Notes under the pieces: generated by a model
Seen by the model: the letters and a program-made list of their open reading frames with translations, nothing else
Database searches by the model: none
Told to the model about the DNA's origin: nothing
Origin: Chondrosia reniformis
Taxonomy: Eukaryota; Porifera; Demospongiae; Chondrillida; Chondrillidae
Direction: 5' to 3'
Length of the DNA stretch: 64,000 nucleotides
NCBI GenBank assembly: GCA_947172415.1
Contig: OX359199.1
Span: 2,568,001-2,632,000, forward strand
Shown here: piece by piece, positions 1-13,413 of the stretch
Layout of the letters: every line of letters begins with the position of its first letter
Position numbering within the stretch: position 1 is the first letter of the stretch
Made by a program: the position numbers and the translations under genes

Positions 1-1267
1 AGCATATCAACAGGTGTAGAACATGTACGCTCTGACGGTCATCTGGGCAAGCCATGGCTACACACAGACGCCATGTTGCGCTGTCTAAAACAGCCAACAT
101 TCGTCATTCGATAGAATGGTTAACAACCATACAAAATTAAAGTTTATTGTTCTAAAGTCCTAATGTGTTTACGTCCGTGTTATTGATATCAAGGCGAAAC
201 GACTTGTTTGTAGGGGTAATCGGACGAATAGAGTACGCGGAAAGGTTTAATCACCATGCAAAACTTCAAAGAGACCGACACGGTTCTCTTGTAAGCTTTA
301 AACTTAACAGATAAAGCGCGCTTCTAGAACTTTAAACAAACTAATGATTAAAAGTACAAAACTCTCAAAATGAATCATTTTGTATTATGCAAAACTAAAA
401 CTTCCTACAAGGTCCGTAACAAAGGGGCGACCACACACACACATAGAACAATACTACGTAAAAAGGAGTTTGCCGGATGTAGGATGGCAGGCTCACCTCG
501 TTTGATGGCGATTAATAGGAGCTCTAACAGCAGTAACAGACATCGTGAAAAGGTTCTTTTAAAACGCACCAACCACACAAGTTACTCCTTGATCGAGTTG
601 CTTGCGTCGTCAGTTCGAATCAAGGGGCGTGACGGGAGTAATTAGTGACAAACAGGTAAAAGATGGCTGCCTAATTTAGTGCTAATCTATGAGTCACACA
701 TTAGCTAGCTGCCGATTGAGGTGTTGTATATAGATGACCAAATTTGGAAGTACATTGGATAACGGTAAGTGGTGATCTTAAATTCAGTAAAAGACATTAA
801 ACCTAGGTAACTACCCCTGTAACTACCTGGAGTCATTCGAATGTGTTTGTATAACCCAAAAAGCAGAAATGCATTATCGATCGTGTGAAATGTTGATCAA
901 AGGCGTCATATTGGTATAATTAGCAAATAATCAGCTTTGTACACACATGCAGTGAGCTATAATACGTATACGATTCACCACCTTAATTATCAGATCTTAA
1001 ACTTGCATAAATACCTATTATTTATCAATTATATTTCCATTTTCATTTGTTTATCAATTCATTTTCAAGGCATATATTTAAATATTTGGTATTCAAGACA
1101 GCTCAATCAAGCTCATGTTATATATCTATAATATATTATAAATGTATCATAATTATATATAAATAATGTATACTTAACATGTATAGAATGTATATTTACA
1201 GACATCCAAACAACAACAGATAAACAACATGAGGTCCTCAAGAACAAGACACTAGTATGTTAGATTA
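1..1267. other. Flank downstream of CDK12/13, no gene recognised
   Basis: No coding region is supported here. The open frame at 370-645 has no recognisable domain and low-complexity composition. The first 300 bp are somewhat richer in GC and could belong to the 5' region of a gene lying to the left, but no exon could be fixed. The CDK12/13 3' UTR should fall just below position 1268 on the minus strand. The stretch 900-1200 is very AT-rich. Confidence 0.5.
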
Positions 1268-4200
1268 TTAATTTGATTTTTCCAATTGTGATTGATTATT
1301 AATATTGCTGCTCTGGGAAGGTCCTTCAGATAATCTCTTCATTAGTTCTGCCAATTGCTCCTTCTCTTGTAGAGTTAATGTGTTCAAGATTGCCTTCTGG
1401 TCATTCTGAGCTGCTAAGAGCTCCTGATGATTCGAGGGCTGGCTCTGCTGCAGTTCTGCAATAACCTTTGACACTCTAAGTAAGTCTGCTAGTCTGTTAG
1501 TCATCTGAGGAAATAGGTGTACCATTTCTGGTTGACTAGCTGCTGGTTGTGGAGAAGGCTTCTTAGCCGTATGCTCATCCAATGACTTCAATATTCCTGT
1601 CTTCATTGGAGGGCTGGGAGGCATAGGTATGCTAATAGATGGCTTCTGATCCATTTGAACTTGTTGAGTAATTTTAACAGTTTCCAGTGAAGGAAGACTT
1701 TGACTGGAACCTCTTCGAACATCCTTCAGCAAAGGAGCAGGAGGCAGTTCCTTCCGTGGCTTCTTGGCATCCCCAGCTACAGCTTCTTCCTTCTTCTTCT
1801 TTTGTTTCTTGGACCACATCTCATGACAATCTTGCTCCTTTGGCAGACTACATAATTTGGTTACCAGAGAATTCAGGCAGAAAACATAAGTATTTGATTG
1901 TTATTTAGTATTAAGAAAAAACTTTATTTTACTTTATATAGTATAAACTTTCAAAATGAGTGTCATTAAGGAACCTATGCAAAGGAATAACATATGTAGG
2001 AAATATAACAATGACCAAGGCACCTTATCAATCAATTGTTCATCAACAGAAGCCATTTTGTTTGAAAAGTTAACAAGAGGTAGGTATACAAGAGTAGGAC
2101 CAAGCTCAACCCATAACTAAACAAATGTGAAAATTGATCTTTTCTTGAAAATCACTATGTCCCTATACTACATGCACAGACGTTAGTTAAATGGATGTGA
2201 ACACAATCCCTATCATATTATAGGTATGTTGTTACATTCAAGTTACTCACTATGGTAGTGGCAGAGCTGAGGGATCTACATCTGCTAGGAAAGGATGCTT
2301 TAGAGCCTCAGAAGCAGTGATACGCTTGGCTGGATCCAGTACTAGTAGTTTGTCAAGCAAATCAAGTGGTCCGGCAGGTATAATGCTAAAATAGACAATT
2401 AGTATAATATGTACACAACATTTAGTATGAAGGAATAAGGAGTACTTGTTGCGATCATTATTAGAATAATTTCTTATTGAACGTCAGTAACATGAATTTA
2501 CTAATTCTTATATATTGCTGATGAAGACCTCCGGGTTGAAGCATCCAGAATTATTAAGAATTCATGTTGCTGACGCTCAGTAAGGCTTTACTCTCAATAC
2601 TTAGTATCAAAAGCTTAACGCCGACATTTGTACAGTTTGATTTAAGGACATACGTATAGTAAGCTCCATAGTTCTAAATAGGAACAATATCTACACATAC
2701 CATGATCATGTACCTTCACATACATATAGTTTCTCCAGGTTTAGTTCCCTATAGGCATTTTCAATTCATTACAGAGTAGTAATTACGTACATAAAGAGAG
2801 GTACGTAGGTATTGTTACACATTTACATGTTCACACATGAGCCAATATGGTGCTACTAAAGATTAAGCAGTGTAAGGTGAATTAGAAATTTCCATATATA
2901 CAACATGCAAGGCCTTTCAAGTTTCAAAGCACTCTGAATGCAGAATTCCGAAAATGAACTTTCATCAATGGCTTCTCAGACACAATACACAAAACAAGCT
3001 TCTCTTCTTTACAATCTGTGGATTACATGTATATACACAGAAGGTCTCTAATTGAATGAGCAATAACACTCTAAACATACTAGGGACATCACGCCACATA
3101 TAAACCCACTCCCACAAATGAAGCCATAGGAGTGCACCTTTATTGAATCTTCTACTTACATATACAAGTAAGGATTAGACCATCTTAGGAAATGACCCAC
3201 AAGTATGAACATGTCTCTATAAGGGTCCTACTGCACTCATATGCATCCTGTATTCAGACTTCATCTTACTTTGTATATTCTTCAAGTAATCTGCGACGAT
3301 ATATCTTCTTTGGTTTAAAGAAATTGTAATGCTTCAAGTTGACCACATCAAGCCAATCAGCAGGCGTTGGCGTTCCACATACTTGACTGCAATTGACAAG
3401 AAAATGCACATAACCTCATAAAATATGTACATGCACAAAAAGGACATTTGGAAAACTGATATCCAAAAAAATAGTATTACCACTCCCACTGGAAATGAGC
3501 TTTCTGATAAGAGAGATTCATCACTAATTAGTATAAATCTGTTTTTCCAGGTGATTAATTGTGGTTGATTATTACTTCTATTTCACATACACAAGTACAT
3601 AGTATATAGCACATTATACATTAGAGTGTATGTATCTTACAAACAATATGAAAATGTCCCCCATAATCAATCACTTTCAGGAAGTGATTACTTTCAACAA
3701 ATGTATACAGCTTTACCAAATCAGTATGCTACTTTAAATAAACTTATAAATATACAAACAGGAGGAATTCAAACTAAATTACCAAAGCAACCCTTCCTGT
3801 TGTTAAAACAACCAAGCCCATATAAAAAGTTCAAACACAGTCATCCTTAGAGTGCAGGACATAATATACGACAAACCTATACCGGACACTAGGCAGGTAC
3901 AATGTATAGGAGACAGCTAGCCTCAGCAGAGTTTTTTAGGAGAGGGGAATAGGGGTTATTCCCTCTCTATAAAACTATTTTGCTTGAAGAAAGTCAAATT
4001 GCTAAATTTTAATAACAAATATACATTGAGCAGTATTTTGTCCCCACTTGTGATAATAGTATAAGACACCTGGACTGTGTGTTGGCTGGAATTCTTTCGT
4101 ACAAGCTTACCTAATGAGATCCAACAATGCCATTTCCCTGTCAGCCATAAAGATTGGTTTCTTTGTAAACAGCTCTCCTAGAATACACCCACACGACCAC

Positions 4201-7200
4201 ATGTCAATGGAAGGTCCGTAGTGTTCCTCTCCCAGAAGCAACTCGGGGGGACGGTACCAGAGTGTTATCACTGGGTTGGTGTAGAGCCTCCTAAAGGTAA
4301 GAATGGAGCTGTGGTGAAGAGCACAGAAATGGGGATACTGCAAATCAAACCAACATTCAACTGTCATCTTCCAGTTGAAGGGATTCAATGTCTAAGAATT
4401 CCAATATAGACATAAAAATGCAATTGAAAGGTCAGATACTGAAGCTATACATGCAGCTTGTATTACCTATTCCCATAGGTATGATAATGGCCAAGAAACC
4501 AGTTTTGCTTGACCAACTGAATGACATTCAGGGCTGCATTCAGGGGTCCTAGACCTTTGGGAAATTGATATAAACTGCTTCACTGCTAACACCCTCATGC
4601 CATTGCCCCCTTCACCAAAAATTTTGAAACTTTTCATTTTGTCCCACCTCCCCCCCCTCCCCCAGCCCCAAGTTCTGCATGCAGCCCTGATATTGATGTC
4701 AGATATTTTAAGGGTTTACTAATCAACTGCAGTGATTATTCAAATGGTGGTTGCATATTCCTTAAGTGACAGATCTGAACAAGCAGTAATGTTAAACTGA
4801 TAGAATATCATAAGTGCTTTGTGGAGCCTGCATAATCTGACATTGATAGGGAACCTCTACAGTATGTATGTAATAGTACATGTATGTATTCTTATTGTTA
4901 AACAGAAAAGTATACGTATCTAATGGTGTATTAATATTAGCACAAGCTAAAATCTAAGAAACATTGCGTTATTTTAAGGAATTAATCTGCAGTGACCGAA
5001 GAATGATAAGGATTCATAAAACATGTTCATCAGTTTAAAGAGATTACTTTACTCACTCTCTATCATCTGCATGCCAGTATCTTGCCAATCCAAAGTCACC
5101 TAATTTTAGCTGCCCTCTACACAAGTTCAAACAAGAGAATTGTAACATTTCTGATAAGATTGCAACTTTACAACAAGGAAGGGAGACCAAAGCATTTATA
5201 AATGCTGAATTCCCATTTGCACAAAAGTATTTACTGAATAAATGGCTATGCTGGATAAAACATATGGTAGTACATACGTATTCTATAAGTAGGGATGGTA
5301 CAAAACATGGCTGCCCAAGGTACAATGTGGTAGATACTTTATGTTAACCAAGAAATTTCAAGTAGTTTATAACAGACCAGTTAATTTACCTTTAATAATG
5401 ACCAAATGCCATTCATGTTTCAAAGTACGTATGTAGCTCAAGGTTTGTCAACCAGCCACATACATATATACGTAGGTACACATGCTCAAATCTCACTTTG
5501 TGCTTCATTTGTGTTCACACATACGCACATACATATATAAGCTCTAACATTACATGTCTACATATGGAGATTCATGTCAACAGAATATGTCAGACATTCT
5601 GTGTCTACAGGAAACAGAGATGGCAAATTTGTTTGGCTGATGTATGGAAAAGCAGCCAAAGTTTGGACAACTGCAGGAGCAATCTGATTGGCCAGTACAT
5701 GAGGTTTTGAAGTGTGTAGGCCCAAACACTATAAAGGCCACTCTTTCAGTTAGCCATTCTAATGAATATAATCTTTCATTTGGTCACTTTCATTTTTCAA
5801 CTTTTTTGAAATTCAGTTTCAATGAAAACAGGGAGTACCATCCCTCTTGTTTACTTTTCAAATGTTTTTATGACAACTAGTATTGTGAATTGTCAACATC
5901 ACTGCTTACTTGTTATTCACAAATATGTTTGAGCACTTTATATCCCTGTGCAGAAAGTTTTTCTGATGGCAGTAGTGCAAAGCTTCAATGAGTTGTCTAA
6001 TTAGAGACTTTACATGATCCTCTTGGAATTCAACCAAACCTGATTCCAGTAATCCACTTAGATCATGGTCACAATATTCAAAGACTAGATAGAAAGCTCC
6101 TAATAGAAAACAAACACATACGTAGATGTAATTATGCCACTGTTCCTTTCAGATCATTCAGCAAGAGGGGGGATGATGATAATAGAAATAGAGGGCCCCA
6201 ACATATTAAGTGCACCAATGTTCATTCTGGCACATATACGTATAATGTGGAATCATATATGGGGTTTCGGTGCATTTCCTCCATAAAAATCAATTTTAGT
6301 CCTTCTAAGATCCATTTTCCTGCATTCTGAGAGATATTGTAAAGTTTAGAAATACTACTGTTACAAAATGTATGTTATTATACGTAAGTAAATATTTTAC
6401 CCACTTACAAGTATTTGCTGATTAAGTGGAAGTGTTTCATGTCCATTTTACATACATACGTACTCCATAATATTTGTGATTTTGAAGGAGGCAGCACATA
6501 TTCTTCAAGAAGGGGGACAAAGTTTCCCCTCAGTCCCCCACAATGTTTACTCGTACATGTAATATGGATAAATCAAAATCTATTACCAGGGATGCACGCA
6601 GAAGAACTTGGGACCAGGGGGGCAACATGAAATTTTCAAAATTTAGGGAGATGCAACAGCCCCCCTGACACCCTCTATGCAGCCCTGATTTCCTTCGCAT
6701 TAGATTCCCAATATACATAAGTAAGTAATAGCGTCTCAACCCTTCAATGAACAGTACACACCAAAGAATAACAATACAAACAGCGCTTCTCAATACAACA
6801 CATGTATGGACAAGCTGGGAGACTACATCTCTTTTAAACAAGCAGTAGTACCAAATATTCCCTTTTAAAAGGTATTTCACTGCTGTCAGGTACAGTGTTT
6901 ATACGTAGTATCTTAGTAAATCAAGATTATTACATTAAAGGTTCCTCTATATTTAATAAAAGACAACATTTTTCTTGACAGAAATCGCTGATAGTCATGT
7001 TCTTAACTCTATAATGACTTATCCTAGACTCGCGTCTGATGAAATTTTAAACATTTTGTGTTCAGATTTTGCTTGGCTAGCCAGTAATGGTGAGGTTGCC
7101 TAGTAATGTCTGAAGTTAACAGATACCCAGTGCTACTGAAGAGTGTTGGTATTCCACGAAAAGGCCTCCTAGCACATTGATTTCTTGATACATGTACATG

Positions 7201-10200
7201 ATTAAAGAGACCGCCTTAGGTAAGCATTGTTTTCTAACATTTCATTTTATATAAATGCACTATGGAAATACTCTTGCCCTATTCAGTGGCACTCTTTCAC
7301 TACAAATATAAAGACTGTGAAATGTACCCGTGTTATGTGCGTGTCACAAAGGACAACCATGTTGCTAACTGTCAATACAAACTGGAAAATTGCCAGCATA
7401 AATATTTTCATATTCATGAAAATATACGTATCTACACAAATATTCCCTCTGTATATATATACGTATATGTTTCTGGCTCTTCCTAAAAATTTATCACATA
7501 AGAAAATTGTACGTAAACATCGTGTCATACCTTTATCTTTCCTGAAATCAACTGCACTTTGCTTGTCTGTTATTACTGCTTTAAGATTAACTATGTTTGG
7601 GTGAGATAGTTGCCTAAGAATCTTTATCTCTCTAACAGCTGTTACAGGAAAGCCGTCTCTCTCTTTGTCAGTTCTAACTTTTTTCAAAGCCACTAATTCT
7701 CCACTCTCCAGCTCTTCAGCTTTGTAAACTTGCCCATAAGCACCTTCACCAACCTGGCTGACAATCTTGTAAGCATCTATACACTGCTCCCCCCAAAAGC
7801 GTTTGGATGTAGTAGTAAGCTTGGGTGTTGAGAGAGCTTCAGTTTTTGTGGCCACCCTCTTAGGAACCACTGCTTTAGAAAATGGCTCCTTGATTACCTG
7901 ATCCTTCTCCTTTGACTTGGAGGACTGGTTTGGCTTCAGGTCTCTTGTGCTTGGACCTGATTGACTTGGAGGAACAAATGGAGCTAACTCTGTCTGTTCA
8001 GGTTTTCCAGGCCGAAGACTCAATGGCAACTTTGAAGTAGATGTAGGCGGTGATTGTTCAACTGGTGGAGGATCTTCAGGAGGAGGTACCACAGGAGGTG
8101 GTTCTGTTGGAGGTGGGGCAACAGGAGGTGGGGCTGCAGGAGGTGGAGCATCAGGAGGTGGGGCTGCAGGAGGTGGGGCTGAAGGAGGCAAGGCAGCAGG
8201 AGGAGGGGCAACAGGAGGAGGGGCAACAGGAGGAGGGGCAGCTGGAGGAGGGGCAACAGGAGGCGGGGCAGCAGGAGGAGGGGCAGCAGGAGGGGGAGGA
8301 ACAGCAGCCTTCAGCAGTTGTGGTGGAGACTTCTTGTGATCTTTGGATGGAGGAATAGGAAGCTGAGGTCCTTGACTCTTCTTCTCATTGCGAGATTTGT
8401 TGATTTTGGAAGACTTTGAATGGTCAACAGACTCTTGAAATTTCTTATTGCGCATTTCCATGATTCTTCGCAGGGCTGACTGATTATCATCAGGGGAAGA
8501 TGATTTACTTTTCAGCCTATCATGAGCCCTCGATTTGCTTTTATTTCTATAAGATGGAGACGCTCTTCGGGAAGAATAAGAGCCCTTTGAAAACCTTGGT
8601 GATGGAGACCGTCTAGGCGACCTAGACCTCCTGGAGCCTGAGGGTGACATGCCATTGGGCGAAGGGGAGTGCCTCTTAAACTTCCTCTTTGGTGAGTAAC
8701 ACTGGGGAGAAGGTGAATGCCACTTTGGAGAACGAGGGGGGGTGGATCTCTTTCTAGATTGCTGTAGCCTCCGTCTGGCATATGGTGATCGTTCTGGTGA
8801 TCTATTTCTGTAGTTTCCATCCGTCTGATGACTGTAACTGTGAGAGGATTCACTTCTTTCTGATTTCTTTTTTCGTTTCTTGTGTCTACTTTTAGAATTA
8901 CGTTCTTCATCAGAATACCTGTGCCGTTTTCGCTTTGAATCTGATTCTTTTTTAGCTTCTTTATCCTCCCTTGAGGTGTCCCTACAATGATAGAGCAGTG
9001 CAGTGATGTAGCCAGCACAAAACTAAACAAGATGGCATGAAGGATGATTAACTGTTAACCCTACCACAGCTTGATCAAGCAAGAGGTCCACACATACATA
9101 CGTACATATATGTAGCTACAAATAATGTCTAATGTAGTATACGTACGTACGTATGTAGTATGCACAAGCAAACTGTATATGTACGTATGTTCGTATATTG
9201 CACCTAATATCCGAAGCAATACAATTTAAAGCTAAGTCATCTTGGCACTATCCAAAGGGAGAGCTACATAGACCCATTTGGCTACTTTAGTTAAAAATCC
9301 TACAACTATGTAAGCATAATAGGTATGTACTTAACATATGTACATACGTACATACGTAGTTAGCCCAGTTTGATATAGCACAACTGGTGGAACAGACATT
9401 GTTACTATAAGGAGGACCCCTCCACAATCTACCCCACATGAAACATATTAGCATTTGAATAAATCAGAAAATCTTTGAAAATCCATGCTAAAATGTTGAA
9501 AATATACACCTAACATTTCTACTGCAGCACCAAAAAAGTCAGTTTACAAAGAGAGTGATATTTTCAGAATAACTTCAATCAGGGTTTGCGTATATAGGCA
9601 ATAGTCATTCCAGGTTATCAATTAAGACCACATTTGAGGTGCACGCATGCCTCATAAATAGTCTATCAACATTCCGATGGACAAAAGAGTATATATTACA
9701 GGTTTCTGGTATGAATATACACAAGCACTTCACCTTATGTGCTTCTAACAATAAATATAACTATTACCCATACACTGAGGAGACCCCTACAGTGAGACAT
9801 AACTACAATGAGGACAAACATACAATGAGGACAGCCCTACAATGAAGACAAACATACAATGAGGACAAACATACAATGAAGACAACCCTACAATGAGGAC
9901 AATCCTACAATGAAGACAACCCTACAATGAGGACAACCCTACAATCAGGACAACCCTACAATCAGGACAAACCTACAATGAGGACAGCCCTACAATTGAG
10001 GACAATCCTACAATGAAGACAACCCTACAATGAGGACAACCCTACAATCAGGACAACCCTACAATCAGGACAATCCTACAATGAAGACAACCCTACAATG
10101 AGGACAACCCTACAATCAGGACAACCCTACAATCAGGACAAACCTACAATGAGGACAACCCTACAATGAGGACAAACATACAATGACAACCCTACAGTGA

Positions 10201-12755
10201 GGACAAACATACAATGACAACCCTACAGTGAGGACAAACATACAATGACAACCCTACAGTGAGGACAAACATACAATGACAACCCTACAGTGAGGACAAA
10301 CATACAATGACAACCCTATAATGAGGATAACCCTACAATGAGGACACCCCTATAATTAGGATACTCTCTTTGGTGTGTACAGTACATAGGTTCAAGAGTC
10401 TAGGAAGTACTCCAATAACAGAAACCTGTGAATAATGGCCATTGAATGAACCATGATCTACCTAGGGAGACAATAATAACAGTCTCATGGAACTGTGCAA
10501 GGGAATAGATACTTTGAGCAGTCGTCAATCCATCTCAGTTAGTGACCAGAGAAATATCGGTCACCAGTTAACCAGAATGTTAAGCTAAATTGTCAATGAG
10601 ACCCTACAGTAATTATCATTAATAGCCAGCCACCAATGAAGTGATAAGTATTCTTGCTTTCAGTTTAGGTTATCAGTCAAAGAGCTAAGGTATTCATCAT
10701 ATGCATGTACAGTACTTATATATATAATTTTGCATTGAGTGTATTACGTACATTCTGTACAGATTAATTATATTCAGTTAGCAAATTCTTAAATTGCCAC
10801 ACAACAGTATTCCATTAACACACATAGCCACTCTAATCAGAAACTTAAAACTGATTTTCCTCTAGGTGGAGAAACCGTAGGCAACATCTCTCACAATTCC
10901 GCTATTGGGCAATCTCAGGAACTAAGCTAAACCTTAACAGTTTGAAAGCACATTTGGCCTGAGAACCACTGTATAGACGGAAATATAATAATACAAAAGG
11001 AAATATAATGATAAAAAGGGCATTTAGGCTTAAATTGTATGTCTTAAAAAGTAGACTGCAAGTATGTACATACGTATATAAAAGGGTAGTGCCCTTGAGA
11101 GAAACATGTTAGTGAAATCATCAAGATTACAGAAATGTACTATAGTAACCTACACAAGACTATATTACAGAACACAAATATATGTGACTGTCCATACAAA
11201 AAGGGGTATTTTTGCGTATGCAACGGAAATTGCGTTTTTGAAAGGACTTCCTTAGTTCTATTGAATGGTGCAAACAGAAGTGTCATAACTGTTACGAATC
11301 AGAAGTTACGACACTTTGAAAACAGAAACGTTACCAAACATGTATTATGTAAAACAGCTTTAAATATTTTACTTCAGTTTTGATAAAACTCCGTATACAA
11401 TGATGACACCATTGATTGCATAATCTCAATCAAATCAAATCAAATCTAGTCGAACGATAATGATATTCACCGTTCCATATATTGAACAAAATGGCGTATT
11501 TCCGGTAGCTACAGATTTATTGCACAAAGAGGACCGAAATATCGACAGCAACATTGGGAAAGGTTAGAGTAACAAGTATTTAATGATATTAAAAGAAAAT
11601 CGCACTTTTGAATATTTCGCATTGACATTTCTAAAATGCCCGTACTGAACATATTGCTACAGTGTGAAAATGCCCCTTTTCGCATGGACGGTCACATATA
11701 CATACGTAAGAGTATAGTGAATAAAATAAAGAAGTCGAAATCATGGAGTTTATACATACGTACATACGTACGTAGTTATAAACTTAGCAATTCTTGACCC
11801 TTACGTAAGTATCCTCTAAACCATAAAGTACAGTAGAAAAAGGAACCAACTTGGTTAACTTAAGCTTCCTGAACACTGCCATTAGCAATTATACATAATT
11901 TATTGTGTATCAACCCGTAACAACTGGAAGAAGGAAAATTATCAATACAAAAACACTGAAGGAATGTAACCATACTTCAGCTGGTCTCAGTCTCCCTAAT
12001 AAGACAACATGAAGCTTTCCTTATCAGTTATGGGGGCCATACAGTCAGAATCTTCAGCTTGTTAACTTTACACTTGATTGACAGTCATACAAACTGAGTT
12101 AACAGACAGCCATTTTAAAACAAGTGTTAATATACGTACATTAGTATGATTTATAGATAGGTTTTATCAAACACATACACATGTATATGAAGGTAGACTA
12201 CAGAATGTACTGATATACGTAGGTACTAAATGGCGTGCACAAGTATATGTACTGAAATTACATATCCTGACAAAGTAGAGATTGCCATTATTATGATAAT
12301 AATAATCATGCAATAGACATGCATAATTACCTGGTAGAGACCTCGGTTGTAACAGCCTCTATCACACTAGACATTCTGGGGGCTCCTTCAGAGTAAATGT
12401 CTACCTCAACTGGGCTGTCATCTCCCGGATCAACATGTGTTGCGGTTATATTCGATGAAGGCCTGCGATGAGGACTTGTTGAATGCTTCCCTCTTCTCTT
12501 CTTCTTTTTGTGGGACTTCCTCTCTTCTTCCCCGATTGACCTACGACTAGAACTTTGCCCACCTTTCTGCCCGCGCTGACGGCCGTCTTCCTCTGTCACT
12601 CGTAAGGACTTCCACTTGTCATCACCGTAGCGATGGTTACTATTTTCAACCTTCTGACTTTTAGAATGATCTATGTAAGACGCATCATTGCTGTCTGATG
12701 AGGAACTATCATAGGCGTGAATTCCTTTTAAGTAACCTGAGTTTTGCGCTGCCAT
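1268..12755 (-). CDS. CDK12: Cyclin-dependent kinase 12/13 homologue (8 coding exons)
   Basis: Coding exons (minus strand, in order): 12755-12331, 8981-7531, 6099-5910, 5116-5057, 4290-4111, 3386-3270, 2385-2251, 1847-1268. All junctions are GT-AG and the phases join to 3138 nt, about 1045 aa. CDK12/13 with cyclin K phosphorylates Ser2 of the RNA polymerase II tail during elongation in the nucleus. Visible parts: acidic/serine N-terminus, Lys/Arg and RS-rich segment (about aa 140-280), long polyproline tract, then the kinase (about aa 540-840) with glycine loop [16 protein letters not shown] lysine, HRDIKCSN catalytic loop (Asp about 678), DFG, and [12 protein letters not shown]. The PITAIRE cyclin-binding helix reads PVTAVRE. 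The C-terminal DCHEMWSKK after the kinase is typical of CDK12/13. It is shorter than the roughly 1500 aa human proteins. It cannot be assigned to CDK12 rather than CDK13, since this appears to be the single ancestral type. Confidence 0.93.
2455..2600. repeat. Dispersed terminal block with hammerhead-like core
   Basis: Contains gctgatgaagacctccgggt then tgaagcatccag, matching the arms at 42190-42440 and the copy near 43780-43910. In the CDK12/13 intron between the exons at 3270 and 2385. Confidence 0.55.
7130..7175 (+). ncRNA. Hammerhead ribozyme-like motif, copy 2
   Basis: 46 nt in an intron of CDK12/13. Stem I is GUGCUA pairing with UAGCAC at the two ends. The core is CUGAAGA (fits CUGANGA), followed by stem II GUG with CAC, then GAA and a short stem III segment AAGGCCUC, with C at the cleavage position. 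The stem II pairs differ from those of the copy at 22736-22781 but still pair. Stem III has one mismatch next to the core, so activity is doubtful. Part of a dispersed repeat shared with 22630-22840. Confidence 0.7.
8050..8310 (-). repeat. Coding minisatellite for Pro-rich tract of CDK12/13
   Basis: Inside exon 2 of CDK12/13, a degenerate 15-bp repeat encodes tandem pentapeptides of [10 protein letters not shown] type, about fifteen units. Human CDK12 and CDK13 also have proline-rich stretches before the kinase, but this regular array looks like a local minisatellite expansion and is likely length-polymorphic. Confidence 0.85.
9000..12330. other. First intron of CDK12/13
   Basis: About 3.35 kb intron. 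Apart from the minisatellite it holds many TACGTA-type palindromes (for example near 9100-9360 and 11690-11780) and no conserved coding exon that I can recognise. The frame at 11135-11383 has no recognisable domain. Confidence 0.6.
9776..10362. repeat. 17-bp minisatellite in CDK12/13 intron 1
   Basis: Tandem variants of a 17-bp unit (acaatgaggacaaccct and one- or two-base variants). Toward the right end a 31-bp higher-order unit (14 + 17) repeats about five times. It lies in the long first intron between the exons at 12331 and 8981. Confidence 0.9.
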
Positions 12756-13413
12756 GAGCTAGTACTTGTGTAGAAAAAGAGGGATGCGAGAAGGCAGCTT
12801 TGAGTGGGCATGAATTGGATCTCATACCACGCGACAAGTGGCACCTCCGTAACGAATGGACAACGAGAGCGGTGAGTCGAATAACAATATTCATGGTTAC
12901 ACAAAAACTAGGATGCGTGTTAATATTATATATTATATTATATTAAATAATATTTTGTGATTTTATTTGTAACCTTTTTCTTTAACAAAAGCTTTTATTT
13001 GCATGCCTGTATACAATGCCGTTTTCCTGAATATATACTACAATAAAAAGCCTATAGAAAACTAATCCTAGCAAGAGCTTTAGATGAGGATACAAGAATC
13101 TTCTCTTAATAGTAGGAATTGACACTCTAGAATCCACCAACCTGCCCTATTAAATTGTGTATTGTAGAATATATTCTGAATAGAACTATATTAATGTACA
13201 ACTTAAGAAATCATTGCCTACAAATATTGAGACCACTTGAAACTTTCCCAATTTCAATTTAATGAAAGGCATTGTTATCACTTTCAGAGAGATGCAGTAC
13301 AGCCAACCATATTAATACAAGCTAACCTTAATTATGTAGGCCTGATATGAAAAAAAGCATTCAAAATACAAAACAATTACATGTGAGCCTCAAATGTAGA
13401 ATCCTATCAAAGT
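12756..13413. other. Spacer between CDK12/13 start and membrane-protein gene 3' end
   Basis: This stretch should contain the CDK12/13 promoter (minus strand) and the 3' UTR of the upstream minus-strand gene. The part around 13030-13110 is a reverse-orientation fragment of the repeat that forms the 3' side of the Penelope-like element at 37200-37320 (shared block: aagctctc...tttagttcccctataggct). Confidence 0.6.

Noticed and set aside
370..645. 91-codon open frame near the left end
   Set aside because: No domain, no splice context, composition not gene-like. Kept only as a note.
8020..8358. Overlapping Leu-rich and Gln/Glu-rich frames
   Set aside because: Shadows of the 15-bp repeat encoding the CDK12/13 proline tract.
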